Shown in pieces: positions 7,636 to 14,971 of a stretch of DNA of 37,081 nt (the stretch's first letter is position 1; the number at the start of each line of letters is the position of its first letter). The DNA is taken from NCBI GenBank assembly GCA_029010715.1, contig JAQXKZ010000033.1, positions 1-37,081 on the forward strand, written 5' to 3'. A program made the position numbers and the translations under genes. This DNA comes from Clostridiales bacterium. Its GTDB lineage: Bacteria > Bacillota > Clostridia > Oscillospirales > Oscillospiraceae. The notes under the pieces were generated by a model. The model worked only from the letters and a program-made list of their open reading frames with translations, ran no database searches and was not told the DNA's origin.

Positions 7636-8592
7636 ATGCCTCTCGTATCTTTTGTAATTCCCTGCTACCGCTCTCAGGATACCATCACCGGCGTTGTCGA
7701 TGAGATTCGCGGGACAATGCCGGGGCTGCCTGAATATGACTATGAAATCGTACTCGTAAACGACAGCTCCCCCGACTCGACATTTGAGGTAATATCCGCC
7801 CTTGCGGAAAGCGACAGCCGTATCACCGCCGTCGATCTGGCGAAAAACTTCGGCCAGCACGCAGCGCTTATGGCCGGCTTTCATTACTGCAGCGGAGATA
7901 TCGTCGTCTGCCTTGACGACGACGGACAGACGCCCGCCGACGAGGTGGGCAAGCTCCTCGGCCGGCTCGAGAGAGACGACTGCGACGTTGCTATGGCTTC
8001 CTATGAGCACAAGCAGCATTCGGCATTCCGCAATTTCGGCACGAAGGTCAACAACCTGATGACCGAGATAATGCTTGGCAAGCCAAAGGATCTGACGACA
8101 ACAAGCTACTTTGCAATGAAGCGCTTCATCGTAGATGAAATGCTCAACTATACTCACTGCTATCCGTATCTGGACGGTTTGCTGCTGCGCAGCACCAGGC
8201 GGATATGCACTGTCCCGGTGCAGCACCGCGCGAGAACGGTCGGCAGCTCCGGCTACACGCTCGGCAAGCTCTTTTCGCTCTGGATGGACGGCTTCACGGC
8301 CTTCTCCGTCAAGCCCCTGCGTTTGGCCAGCGTCTTCGGCGCACTGACCGCATTGGCTGGGTTCATTTACGCCGTTGTCATTGTAATCAGGCACTTTATT
8401 GACAGCACCGTTCCCATTGGATGGAGCTCAACAATGGCGCTTCAGCTGGTTCTCGGCGGCATAATTCTGCTTGTCCTCGGGCTGGCGGGCGAATATATAG
8501 GCCGCATATATATGTGCATAAACGCCGCCCCGCAATACGTCGTCCGTCAGGTAAAGGGTCCTGCCGGGCATGAGAGCCGCGGCGGGCAATAA
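7636..8592 (+). CDS. Polyprenyl-phosphate glycosyltransferase, GT2 (ArnC/GtrB-like), copy 1
   Basis: Predicted to move a sugar from a nucleotide donor to undecaprenyl phosphate on the inner membrane face. The 318-residue protein has an N-terminal GT-A domain starting VSFVIPCYRSQ, with VLVNDSSPD, the acidic metal motif CLDDDGQTP, and a later HRAR segment. Two C-terminal membrane helices follow (about residues 232-255 and 270-295), the architecture of ArnC, GtrB and CsbB. TAGGAGGG precedes the ATG. It is closely similar along its whole length to the GT2 at 12582-13517, suggesting duplication. The sugar is probably the aminosugar made by the upstream transaminase, or its acylated form. Confidence 0.9.
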   Translation: MPLVSFVIPCYRSQDTITGVVDEIRGTMPGLPEYDYEIVLVNDSSPDSTFEVISALAESDSRITAVDLAKNFGQHAALMAGFHYCSGDIVVCLDDDGQTPADEVGKLLGRLERDDCDVAMASYEHKQHSAFRNFGTKVNNLMTEIMLGKPKDLTTTSYFAMKRFIVDEMLNYTHCYPYLDGLLLRSTRRICTVPVQHRARTVGSSGYTLGKLFSLWMDGFTAFSVKPLRLASVFGALTALAGFIYAVVIVIRHFIDSTVPIGWSSTMALQLVLGGIILLVLGLAGEYIGRIYMCINAAPQYVVRQVKGPAGHESRGGQ

Positions 8593-8636
8593 AACAGTCT
8601 CCCTCAGGGGAGTACGGGCAGGAATCGAGGAAGCCC

Positions 8637-9860
8637 ATGGACAAGGGTAAAACAATACTGATACTCGGCGCGGGGATATATCAGGTGCCGCTGATACGCG
8701 AAGCAAAGGCCAGAGGCCTGCGCACGGTTATTGCCAGCATTCCCGGGAACTATCCGGGTTTTGCCATAGCGGACAGGGTTTACTACACCAACACGACCGA
8801 CAGAGAGGCGATACTTCAGATCGCACGCGATGAACACGTCGATGCCATCACCACGACCGGCACCGACGTCGCCGTTTCTTCTATAGGCTATGTGTGCCGC
8901 CATATGGGTCTGCCCGGGATCAGCGAGCAGGCCGCCCGGATACTTACGGACAAGGCGCTGATGAAAGAGGCCTTTGTCAGAGGCGGCGTTACGACGGCGG
9001 ACTTTCGCCGGGTCAGCTCCTGCGAAGAAGCCTTATCCGCGGCCGAAGAGCTGGGTCTGCCGGTAATGCTGAAAATCGTGGATAAATCCGGCAGCAGGGG
9101 CATAACCAAAATCAGCGAGCTGTCCCGGATGCGCGAGGCATACGACTATGCGCTTGCCGCCACGGACGCCGGACACATGGTTGTCGAAAAATTTGTGGAG
9201 GGCCGGGAAATCGGCATAGATGCCTTTATTCAAAACGGCAGGCTTCTGCTGATGCTCCCCCATGAGAAATACGTGTACCACTCCGGACACACAGGTATCC
9301 CGCTCGGGCACTTCTGCCCGATGGAGACGTCGGACCGGCTGTACGGGAATATGCTTGAGGAGACCCGGAAGATAATAAGTGTGACCGGCATGGATAACTG
9401 CGCGGTCAATATCGACGCGTTCATTCTTCCGGATGAGCGCGTAAATATAATCGAAGCCGCCGGGCGCTGCGGCGCTACCGGCATACCGGAGGTCATCTCC
9501 GGCTACACCGGCCGCAATTACTACGGCTGTATCATCGACTGCGCGCTGGGCAAGCCCGTGGACGCTTTCGTCCTGCGCGGCGGCAGGCCGACGGCCTCGC
9601 TTCTGCTCTATTCGGAACAATCCGGCATTCTGCAGGAGATAAGCTACAGCTTTGCCGGAAAGAAATACGTAAACGAGAACGCAAACGTACCGGGCGCAGG
9701 GCGGGTCGAGCTGAGCTTCGGGCCCGGCGACGACATTGACGCATTCCGGAACGGTACTGACAGGATAGGTCAGGCCGTCTTTTACGCGGCCGCAAACGAT
9801 GAACTGCAGGAGGCGGTCAGGAGCTTCCGCAGCAGTCTGAAGGTAAAGGTCGGCAACTGA
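8637..9860 (+). CDS. ATP-grasp domain ligase
   Basis: A 407-residue ATP-grasp enzyme, which would activate a carboxylate as acyl phosphate and join it to an amine or thiol. It opens with a Rossmann-like pre-ATP-grasp domain (ILGAGIYQVPLIREAKARGL). The ATP-grasp core follows: LTDKALMKEAF, LPVMLKIVDKSGSRGI (the ATP-binding lysine region), VVEKFVEGREIGIDAF, and a late acidic segment with INIDAF-like NIDAFILPD and IIEAAGRCG. It resembles PurK/PylC/CarB-type ligases rather than D-Ala-D-Ala ligase. Its stop is 1 base before the PLP decarboxylase start, so the two are tightly coupled. The substrate is unknown; an amino acid as acyl donor is my inference. Confidence 0.85.
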   Translation: MDKGKTILILGAGIYQVPLIREAKARGLRTVIASIPGNYPGFAIADRVYYTNTTDREAILQIARDEHVDAITTTGTDVAVSSIGYVCRHMGLPGISEQAARILTDKALMKEAFVRGGVTTADFRRVSSCEEALSAAEELGLPVMLKIVDKSGSRGITKISELSRMREAYDYALAATDAGHMVVEKFVEGREIGIDAFIQNGRLLLMLPHEKYVYHSGHTGIPLGHFCPMETSDRLYGNMLEETRKIISVTGMDNCAVNIDAFILPDERVNIIEAAGRCGATGIPEVISGYTGRNYYGCIIDCALGKPVDAFVLRGGRPTASLLLYSEQSGILQEISYSFAGKKYVNENANVPGAGRVELSFGPGDDIDAFRNGTDRIGQAVFYAAANDELQEAVRSFRSSLKVKVGN

Positions 9861-9861
9861 T

Positions 9862-11037
9862 ATGAAGCTCAGAGATTTGGAGACCCCCTGTTATATCGTC
9901 AACTATGAGGAATATGAGAAGAATATATCTCAGTTTGTGGGCGAGTTTGAAGCGCAGTGGGGCAGCAATATAAAATTCGGCTACTCCGTTAAAACGAACA
10001 ATTTCCCCTATATGCTGCAGAGGGCGATGGCCCACGGCTTCTACGCCGAGGTCGTCTCTCCGGACGAGCTTGCTTTCGCCGGACGCTGCGGCTGCGGCAT
10101 GGACAGGATAATATACAACGGACCGCAGAAGCGCGACACGCTGTTTGCCGCCTGCTCCGGCAGGGCCATAGTCAATCTGGACAATATGGAGGAGGTCGAC
10201 GCAGTATGCGCCGCTTTCCGCGGCTCGGCAGTCAGTCCGATTCTGGGGCTGCGGGTAAATTTTGACCTGGAGGCCGAGTGCCCCGGAGAGACCACCTGCG
10301 CCGGCATCCCCGGGCGCTTCGGCATCTGTCTGGAAAACGGAGACTTTGAGAAAGCCCTCGCGAAGCTGCGCCGGAGCGGACTGAAGCTGTCCGGGCTGCA
10401 CCTGCACCAGAGCAGCAGGACGCGGAGCCTGAAAATATACGCGAGTATCGCCGCCAAGGCCGTTGAGATCGGCCGCGAATACGCTCTGGACGGTCTGGAT
10501 TACATTGATATCGGCGGCGGCTTTTTCGGCGGCAGCTTCTTTGCCGGCAAGCCTGCCTTCCGGGATTACGCGGAGACGGTATGCCGGACGCTGCGCGGCT
10601 TTTACGATCCGCAGAAAACGACGCTGATCCTTGAACCCGGCGCGGCAATTCTGGCGACGTCGATGGACTACCTCACCTCGGTGCTGAATATACGCGAGAT
10701 CCGGGGACACCGCATAGTCACCGTGGACGGGAGTGTCGTTCACATCAACCCGTTCATGAACCCGCACCCCACGCCCTTCACGATGATAGACCCGGGCGCG
10801 GAGAGCGACACGGAGCAGATCATCGGCGGCAGCACCTGCATGGAGCTGGACCGCTTCTGGCCGCGGGACATGAAGAATCTGGCCGAACATTCCAGCAAAT
10901 TTATGTTTCACTGCTGCGGGGCCTATATGTCCACGCACAACAGCAGCTTTATAAACGCCGCGCCGAATATCTATCTGTATAAAGACGGTGGATATACGCT
11001 TCTCAGGAAGAAGAGCATTGACGGGCTTTTCCCGTGA
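9862..11037 (+). CDS. Fold-III PLP-dependent decarboxylase (DAP/Orn/Arg decarboxylase family 2)
   Basis: A 391-residue alanine-racemase-fold decarboxylase. Visible marks: the PLP lysine Lys44 in FGYSVKTNN; GRFGI (151-155); HLHQSS (180-185); the glycine-rich phosphate loop DIGGGFFGG (216-224); EPG (258-260); Cys326 in GSTCMELD, the position of the catalytic Cys in this family; and CCGAY (351-355). It is related to diaminopimelate decarboxylase but diverged, and no lysine-pathway genes lie nearby. In butirosin biosynthesis an ATP-grasp ligase (BtrJ) and a fold-III decarboxylase (BtrK) act in succession on a carrier-bound glutamate. The adjacency here suggests a similar ligate-then-decarboxylate sequence. 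Confidence 0.87.
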   Translation: MKLRDLETPCYIVNYEEYEKNISQFVGEFEAQWGSNIKFGYSVKTNNFPYMLQRAMAHGFYAEVVSPDELAFAGRCGCGMDRIIYNGPQKRDTLFAACSGRAIVNLDNMEEVDAVCAAFRGSAVSPILGLRVNFDLEAECPGETTCAGIPGRFGICLENGDFEKALAKLRRSGLKLSGLHLHQSSRTRSLKIYASIAAKAVEIGREYALDGLDYIDIGGGFFGGSFFAGKPAFRDYAETVCRTLRGFYDPQKTTLILEPGAAILATSMDYLTSVLNIREIRGHRIVTVDGSVVHINPFMNPHPTPFTMIDPGAESDTEQIIGGSTCMELDRFWPRDMKNLAEHSSKFMFHCCGAYMSTHNSSFINAAPNIYLYKDGGYTLLRKKSIDGLFP

Positions 11038-11073
11038 CATGCCGTATTCCGGGCAAATAATCCGGAAAGGATA

Positions 11074-11427
11074 ATGGTATTGAAAAAGAGTCTGTCCTTA
11101 CGCTATATAATCATGCTGCAGGCGGCAGTCATTCTCTACACCTGCACCGACATCGCCGCCAAGCTTGCAAGCGGATATCCGTTTCTGTCAATGGGATTCG
11201 TGCTCTGCTACGGCGCGGAGATACTTATTCTCGGTATTTATGCTCTCTGCTGGCAGCAGATCATTAAAAAGGTGGACATTTCGGTCGCCTACTCCAACCG
11301 GGCTTCGGCTGTCTTCTGGGCGACACTCTGGGCGGCCGTTATCTTCCAGGAGCACATCTCGCTGAAAAATATAATAGGCATCGTCATAATCTTTGCCGGG
11401 ATATGGATGGTGAACCGCGATGCTTAA
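11074..11427 (+). CDS. Half-size SMR/EamA transporter subunit 1 (ArnE/ArnF-like)
   Basis: A 117-residue protein with four predicted membrane helices and little else, typical of small multidrug resistance/half-EamA proteins. Visible features are the first helix with CTDIAAKLASG, a loop WQQIIKKVDIS, then AYSNRASAVFWATLWAAVIFQ and a final helix ending IIFAGIWMVNRD. Its stop overlaps the start of the next SMR gene by 8 bases, so the two are probably made together as a heterodimer, as ArnE and ArnF are. A TTG at 11080 is an alternative start with better Shine-Dalgarno spacing. Probable role: flipping the lipid-linked sugar made by the GT2. Confidence 0.82.
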   Translation: MVLKKSLSLRYIIMLQAAVILYTCTDIAAKLASGYPFLSMGFVLCYGAEILILGIYALCWQQIIKKVDISVAYSNRASAVFWATLWAAVIFQEHISLKNIIGIVIIFAGIWMVNRDA

Positions 11428-11755
11428 ACACTGGCTTGCGCTGTTCGGCGCCGTGCTGCTCTCCTCATTCTCCCAGATGCTTCTGAAAAAGGCGGCAAAA
11501 ACCGGCTACAAAAGCGTGATCCGGGAATATCTCAACCCCTGGGTCATAAGCGGGTATTTCCTTCTCGCCGTCTCGACCATATGCGTCATATACGCCTTCA
11601 AGGGTGTGGATTTCAAAAACGGACCGGTTATCGAGTCTCTCGGTTTCCCGCTGGTCATGATTCTGGGCAGGATCTTTTACGGCGAAAAGCTCACGAAGAA
11701 CAAGCTCGTCGGCATGGGGCTGATTATGCTGGGCGTCGTGGTCTATTACATCTGA
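11420..11755 (+). CDS. Half-size SMR/EamA transporter subunit 2 (ArnE/ArnF-like)
   Basis: A 111-residue, four-helix membrane protein with SSFSQMLLKKAAKTG in the first helix and loop, GYFLLAVSTICVIYAFKGVD, a FGEKL-like GEKLTKNKLVG loop, and a final helix GLIMLGVVVYYI. These are the usual landmarks of the EamA/EmrE half-domain. The ATG lies inside the last codons of the preceding SMR gene. Pairing with that gene and position between sugar-modifying enzymes favour a polyprenyl-phosphate-sugar flippase over a drug efflux pump; this is inference from context. Confidence 0.82.
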   Translation: MLKHWLALFGAVLLSSFSQMLLKKAAKTGYKSVIREYLNPWVISGYFLLAVSTICVIYAFKGVDFKNGPVIESLGFPLVMILGRIFYGEKLTKNKLVGMGLIMLGVVVYYI

Positions 11756-11989
11756 CGCCAACATGCAGCAGAAAGCAGACAAGGATTTATGAGGCAGAAT
11801 GGTGGCGGGCGCAGAGTATAACGGAGATATATGGTCATGGACGCCAACGAAGCAAGGCGCGATTATGACCGATAGGATTGTCCTGTTTTTATTGCACTTT
11901 AGTATGACATGCCCGGCAGCGTAAAACTGCAGGATTTCTTTTAGGGCGACAGCGTCTGATCCGGCAAAAGCAAATGCCGGAGGCGGATT
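11756..11989. other. Gap inside the glycosylation cassette
   Basis: About 230 bases with no convincing gene. It contains a weak AGGA/TCCT hairpin followed by GTTTTTATT near 11870-11890, which may reduce read-through to the GNAT-GT2 half of the cassette. No promoter of good quality was seen. Confidence 0.4.
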
Positions 11990-12589
11990 ATGCGCTGCTG
12001 CCCCAACTCAGGAAGGGATAAAGCTTTGGATAACAAGACACAATACGACGCCGGTCTGGAGCCGATCGTCGGCAGCGGCGTGCTCCTGCGTCCCATCACG
12101 GCTGACGACACTCCGCTTATAGTCAGGTGGCGCAACACGGAGGCCGTCAGGCAGAATTTTATTTTCCGTGAGCCCTTCACGGCCGAGATGCACACGAACT
12201 GGCTCAACACCAAGGTCGCCACCGGGGCAGTGGTGCAGTACATGATCCTCGACCGGGAGACCGGCGAGCGCGTCGGCTCAGTTTACTTTCGGGACATAGA
12301 CCGCAGGAACCGCAGCGCCGAATACGGAGTATTCATCGGCGAGGAGTCCGCGAGAGGCAAGGGACTCGGAAGTGAGACGGCGCGGATATTCACGGATTTC
12401 GGCTTCAATGTACTGGGTCTGCACCGTATAAGCCTGCGTCTGCTGTCCGAAAACACTCAGGCCGAGAAAAGCTATCTGAACGCGGGCTTCAAGCGCGAGG
12501 GCGTTTTTCACGACATGGTATTTCTTGACGGAAAGTACCGCGACATCACCTTCATGGCCAAGCTCAACGGGGGAGAAAAAAATGACTAA
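11990..12589 (+). CDS. GNAT acetyltransferase (RimJ/RimL type; possible aminosugar N-acetyltransferase)
   Basis: A 199-residue GCN5-type acetyltransferase. It begins its fold at LLRPITADDTPLIVRWRN, has GERVGSVYFRDID, the acetyl-CoA pyrophosphate loop in SARGKGLGSETARI, and a C-terminal NAGFKREGVFHDMVFLDGKY typical of RimJ/RimL-like members. Two starts are possible: ATG 11990 with GGAGG 7 bases upstream, or TTG 12026 with AGGAAGG about 9 bases upstream. Its stop overlaps the next GT2 start by 8 bases. In enterobacterial common antigen synthesis a GNAT (WecD) acetylates the product of WecE. Here a GNAT sits in the same cassette as a WecE homologue, so N-acetylation of the 4-amino sugar is a reasonable inference. 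Confidence 0.82.
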   Translation: MRCCPNSGRDKALDNKTQYDAGLEPIVGSGVLLRPITADDTPLIVRWRNTEAVRQNFIFREPFTAEMHTNWLNTKVATGAVVQYMILDRETGERVGSVYFRDIDRRNRSAEYGVFIGEESARGKGLGSETARIFTDFGFNVLGLHRISLRLLSENTQAEKSYLNAGFKREGVFHDMVFLDGKYRDITFMAKLNGGEKND

Positions 12590-13517
12590 GCTGTCCTTTG
12601 TTATTCCCTGCTACCGCTCTCAGGAGACCATCAGCACTGTTGTCGATGAAATAGAGCGGACCGTGGCGGCACTGGGCGCATACGATTACGAGATCATTCT
12701 GGTCAATGACTCCTCCCCGGACGACACGTTTTCCGTGATCTCCGCACTGGCTGAGAACGACCGCCATATAACCGCCGTCGATCTGGCAAAGAATTTCGGC
12801 CAGCACGCCGCGCTCATGTGCGGAATGCGCCGCAGCAGCGGAGAAATAGTCATATGCCTCGATGACGACGGACAGACGCCCGCCGACGAGGTTGGCAAGC
12901 TGCTGGAAAAAATCGAGGAGGGCTACGACGTCGTTTATGCCTCCTACGGCCACAAACAGCACTCCGGCTTCCGGAACTTCGGCAGCAGAGTCAACGCGAA
13001 AATGACCGAGATAATGCTGGGCAAACCCAGGGAGTTGAGTCTGACGAGCTATTTTGCCGCAAAGCGCTTCATAATCGACGAGATGCTCCGCTATGAAAAC
13101 TGCTTCCCCTATGTGATGGGGCTGGTGCTCCGCAGCACAAAGAACATCTGCAACGTGACGGTAAATCACCGCGCCCGGGAGCTGGGGCAGTCCGGCTATA
13201 ATCTCGGCAAACTGCTTGGATTGTGGATGAACGGCTTCACCTCGTTCTCGATCAAGCCGCTGCGCCTGGCGACATACTTCGGCGCCTTAACCGCGTTCGC
13301 CGGCTTCATATACGCGCTGGTAATTATAATCCGGCACTTCACCGTTGGCCTCGCTCCTCTGGGCTGGAGCTCGACGACGGCGCTGCTGCTTATCCTAGGT
13401 GGGATAATTCTGCTGGTCCTCGGACTTATAGGCGAATACATCGGACGTATATTCATGTGCGTCAACGACTCGCCGCAGTATGTGGAGCGGCAGGTCGTAA
13501 GCGGAAAAAAGGATTGA
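12582..13517 (+). CDS. Polyprenyl-phosphate glycosyltransferase, GT2 (ArnC/GtrB-like), copy 2
   Basis: A 311-residue paralogue of the GT2 at 7636-8592. The two share long blocks, including FVIPCYRSQ, VNDSSPD, VDLAKNFGQHAALM, CLDDDGQTPADEVGKLL and the two C-terminal helices with LGGIILLVLGL and GEYIGRI. Differences cluster in the middle of the GT domain (for example YPYLDGLLLRSTRR versus FPYVMGLVLRSTKN), a region that could set donor choice. The start at ATG 12582 follows GGGGGAG and overlaps the GNAT stop (ATGACTAA). Longer in-frame sequence upstream belongs to the overlap and is not expected to be translated. The cassette ends at the terminator 24 bases downstream. Confidence 0.9.
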   Translation: MTKLSFVIPCYRSQETISTVVDEIERTVAALGAYDYEIILVNDSSPDDTFSVISALAENDRHITAVDLAKNFGQHAALMCGMRRSSGEIVICLDDDGQTPADEVGKLLEKIEEGYDVVYASYGHKQHSGFRNFGSRVNAKMTEIMLGKPRELSLTSYFAAKRFIIDEMLRYENCFPYVMGLVLRSTKNICNVTVNHRARELGQSGYNLGKLLGLWMNGFTSFSIKPLRLATYFGALTAFAGFIYALVIIIRHFTVGLAPLGWSSTTALLLILGGIILLVLGLIGEYIGRIFMCVNDSPQYVERQVVSGKKD

Positions 13518-13540
13518 GCGCAGGCTGCCATACAGTTTGA

Positions 13541-13570
13541 AAGCACAGGGAGAAAGTCCCTGTGCTTTTT
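13541..13570 (+). terminator. Terminator of the glycosylation cassette
   Basis: AAGCACAGGGA and TCCCTGTGCTT form an 11-bp stem with loop GAAAG, followed by TTT. Confidence 0.9.
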
Positions 13571-13634
13571 ATAATAGCCATATTTTTCTCTTTCCGGCAT
13601 CACCGGTGAGCTGAGCGTCAAACGGTTTCCGGCA

Positions 13635-14816
13635 TCAGAAGTAGAACCAGTAATAGCCGCCGGTCCTCGCGCGGTACAGGCAGTAGACGCCGACGACAAG
13701 GTGTCCCAGCAGCAGGACGATACCGGCAGCGGCCTTTGCGGCGCTCCCCGGCTTTTTCCACTCGGTGCGGCGCAGCATCGTGAAAAGCAGGCCGATCGAC
13801 ACGGAGAACAGGACGGGATACATGGCGAGGCTGCCCCACTCGAAGTTGCCGTCGTTCGCGCGAAAGCCGGTCTCAGTCAGGACGCAGGCCTCCAGTATGG
13901 CGACGGCGTCGCAGATGACGATGAGCCAGATGTGCCCTGCCTCCTTCTCTCGCGGCGCCTGAAGCGACAGAGTATATATGGGCAGGAGCAGGCTTCTTAT
14001 GTACATAACGGCCACCGCCAGCAGCTCCGCTCCCAGAAGAACCCGAAACGTGACTCCCGAGCTCGTACCCGCAAAGTTATCCGCGAACAGCACCAGATAC
14101 TGCCATATGCAGGCAAGACCTGCCGGAACGACCGCCAGTCCGAGAACTATCTCGTTTTTCAGCCGGCGGCCTCCGGTCTTTATGAGGTCCGCCATAAGCA
14201 TGACGGCCAGCATCGGGATAAACGCGAAGGCAAAATTCGGTTTGAACAGCGTCGCGGCAAGAAAGCTCAGAGTCATGCCTAGCCAGGGCTTCAGGTCTAT
14301 CCTCCCGCCGCGGCTGTCCCAGCAGTCAAAGAAGAAAATAAACACCGGCGGGATAAAAGTCCGGCTGAAAAGAACGGTCATATTGTGGAGAACGTTGCCG
14401 TTGTATGCGCCGAGGTACATCTCCATCTGATATCCGGGGATGACCCACGGGCCGCAAAGCGCCGCAAGCTCGACCGCAAGAAACGCGTACCAGCCGTCAA
14501 GCTCCGGCAGCAGCCGGCGGATGAGCAGCCATACGGTCACGAGCCCAAGCGCGCCGTTTGCCGCGAGACACAGGCTCAGGAGAGTCTGCGCCTGATGCTC
14601 GCTGAACGCGGTGTAAAGAAAGCGTATGATGTATGAGGACAGGCCGTAGTCGTTATGCCCCAACGCCAGCTTCACATGGTTCGGCACATCGGAAATAATT
14701 CCGTCGATGCACATCATATAGAAAACTCTTTGCCAGTTATACACCAGCACGGCAACCAGCATGAGGCAGAATATGCAGCAAAAACGCCTTTTTAATCTGT
14801 TTCCGTTCAGCTCCAT
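13635..14816 (-). CDS. Polytopic membrane protein, possible GT-C glycosyltransferase
   Basis: A 393-residue protein with about nine to ten predicted membrane helices. The first outward loop after helix 1 carries acidic and His residues (DGIISDVPNHVKLALGHNDYG), the place where GT-C enzymes hold their catalytic Asp. I do not recognise a named family. GGAAGGAG precedes the ATG. It is transcribed toward the glycosylation cassette and converges on its terminator. The alternatives are a GT-C transferase that takes sugar from the lipid carrier, or an O-antigen-conversion-type membrane protein. Membrane location is clear; the function is inferred from context. Confidence 0.7.
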   Translation of the reverse strand: MELNGNRLKRRFCCIFCLMLVAVLVYNWQRVFYMMCIDGIISDVPNHVKLALGHNDYGLSSYIIRFLYTAFSEHQAQTLLSLCLAANGALGLVTVWLLIRRLLPELDGWYAFLAVELAALCGPWVIPGYQMEMYLGAYNGNVLHNMTVLFSRTFIPPVFIFFFDCWDSRGGRIDLKPWLGMTLSFLAATLFKPNFAFAFIPMLAVMLMADLIKTGGRRLKNEIVLGLAVVPAGLACIWQYLVLFADNFAGTSSGVTFRVLLGAELLAVAVMYIRSLLLPIYTLSLQAPREKEAGHIWLIVICDAVAILEACVLTETGFRANDGNFEWGSLAMYPVLFSVSIGLLFTMLRRTEWKKPGSAAKAAAGIVLLLGHLVVGVYCLYRARTGGYYWFYF

Positions 14817-14886
14817 AAGCTACTCCTTCCGGGAGAAAAGATACATAATATTAATATTATACGCCGTGGCGGCTCATAGCACAAGC

Positions 14887-14918
14887 GAAAAAACACCGGC
14901 AGGACGGCCTGCCGGTGT
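14887..14918 (-). terminator. Terminator of the Ig-like surface protein gene
   Basis: On the minus strand ACACCGGCAGG and CCTGCCGGTGT form an 11-bp stem with a 4-base loop, followed by TTTTT. Confidence 0.88.
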
Positions 14919-14971
14919 CTGATATTATAAGCATTCAATTATGCCCCGGCACGAAATGCCGGTCGCCCGGC

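Noticed and set aside
9817-11040. 407-codon open frame antisense to the PLP decarboxylase
   Set aside because: GC-rich codon usage of the sense gene keeps the opposite strand open; the sense frame has all family motifs and the antisense product resembles nothing.
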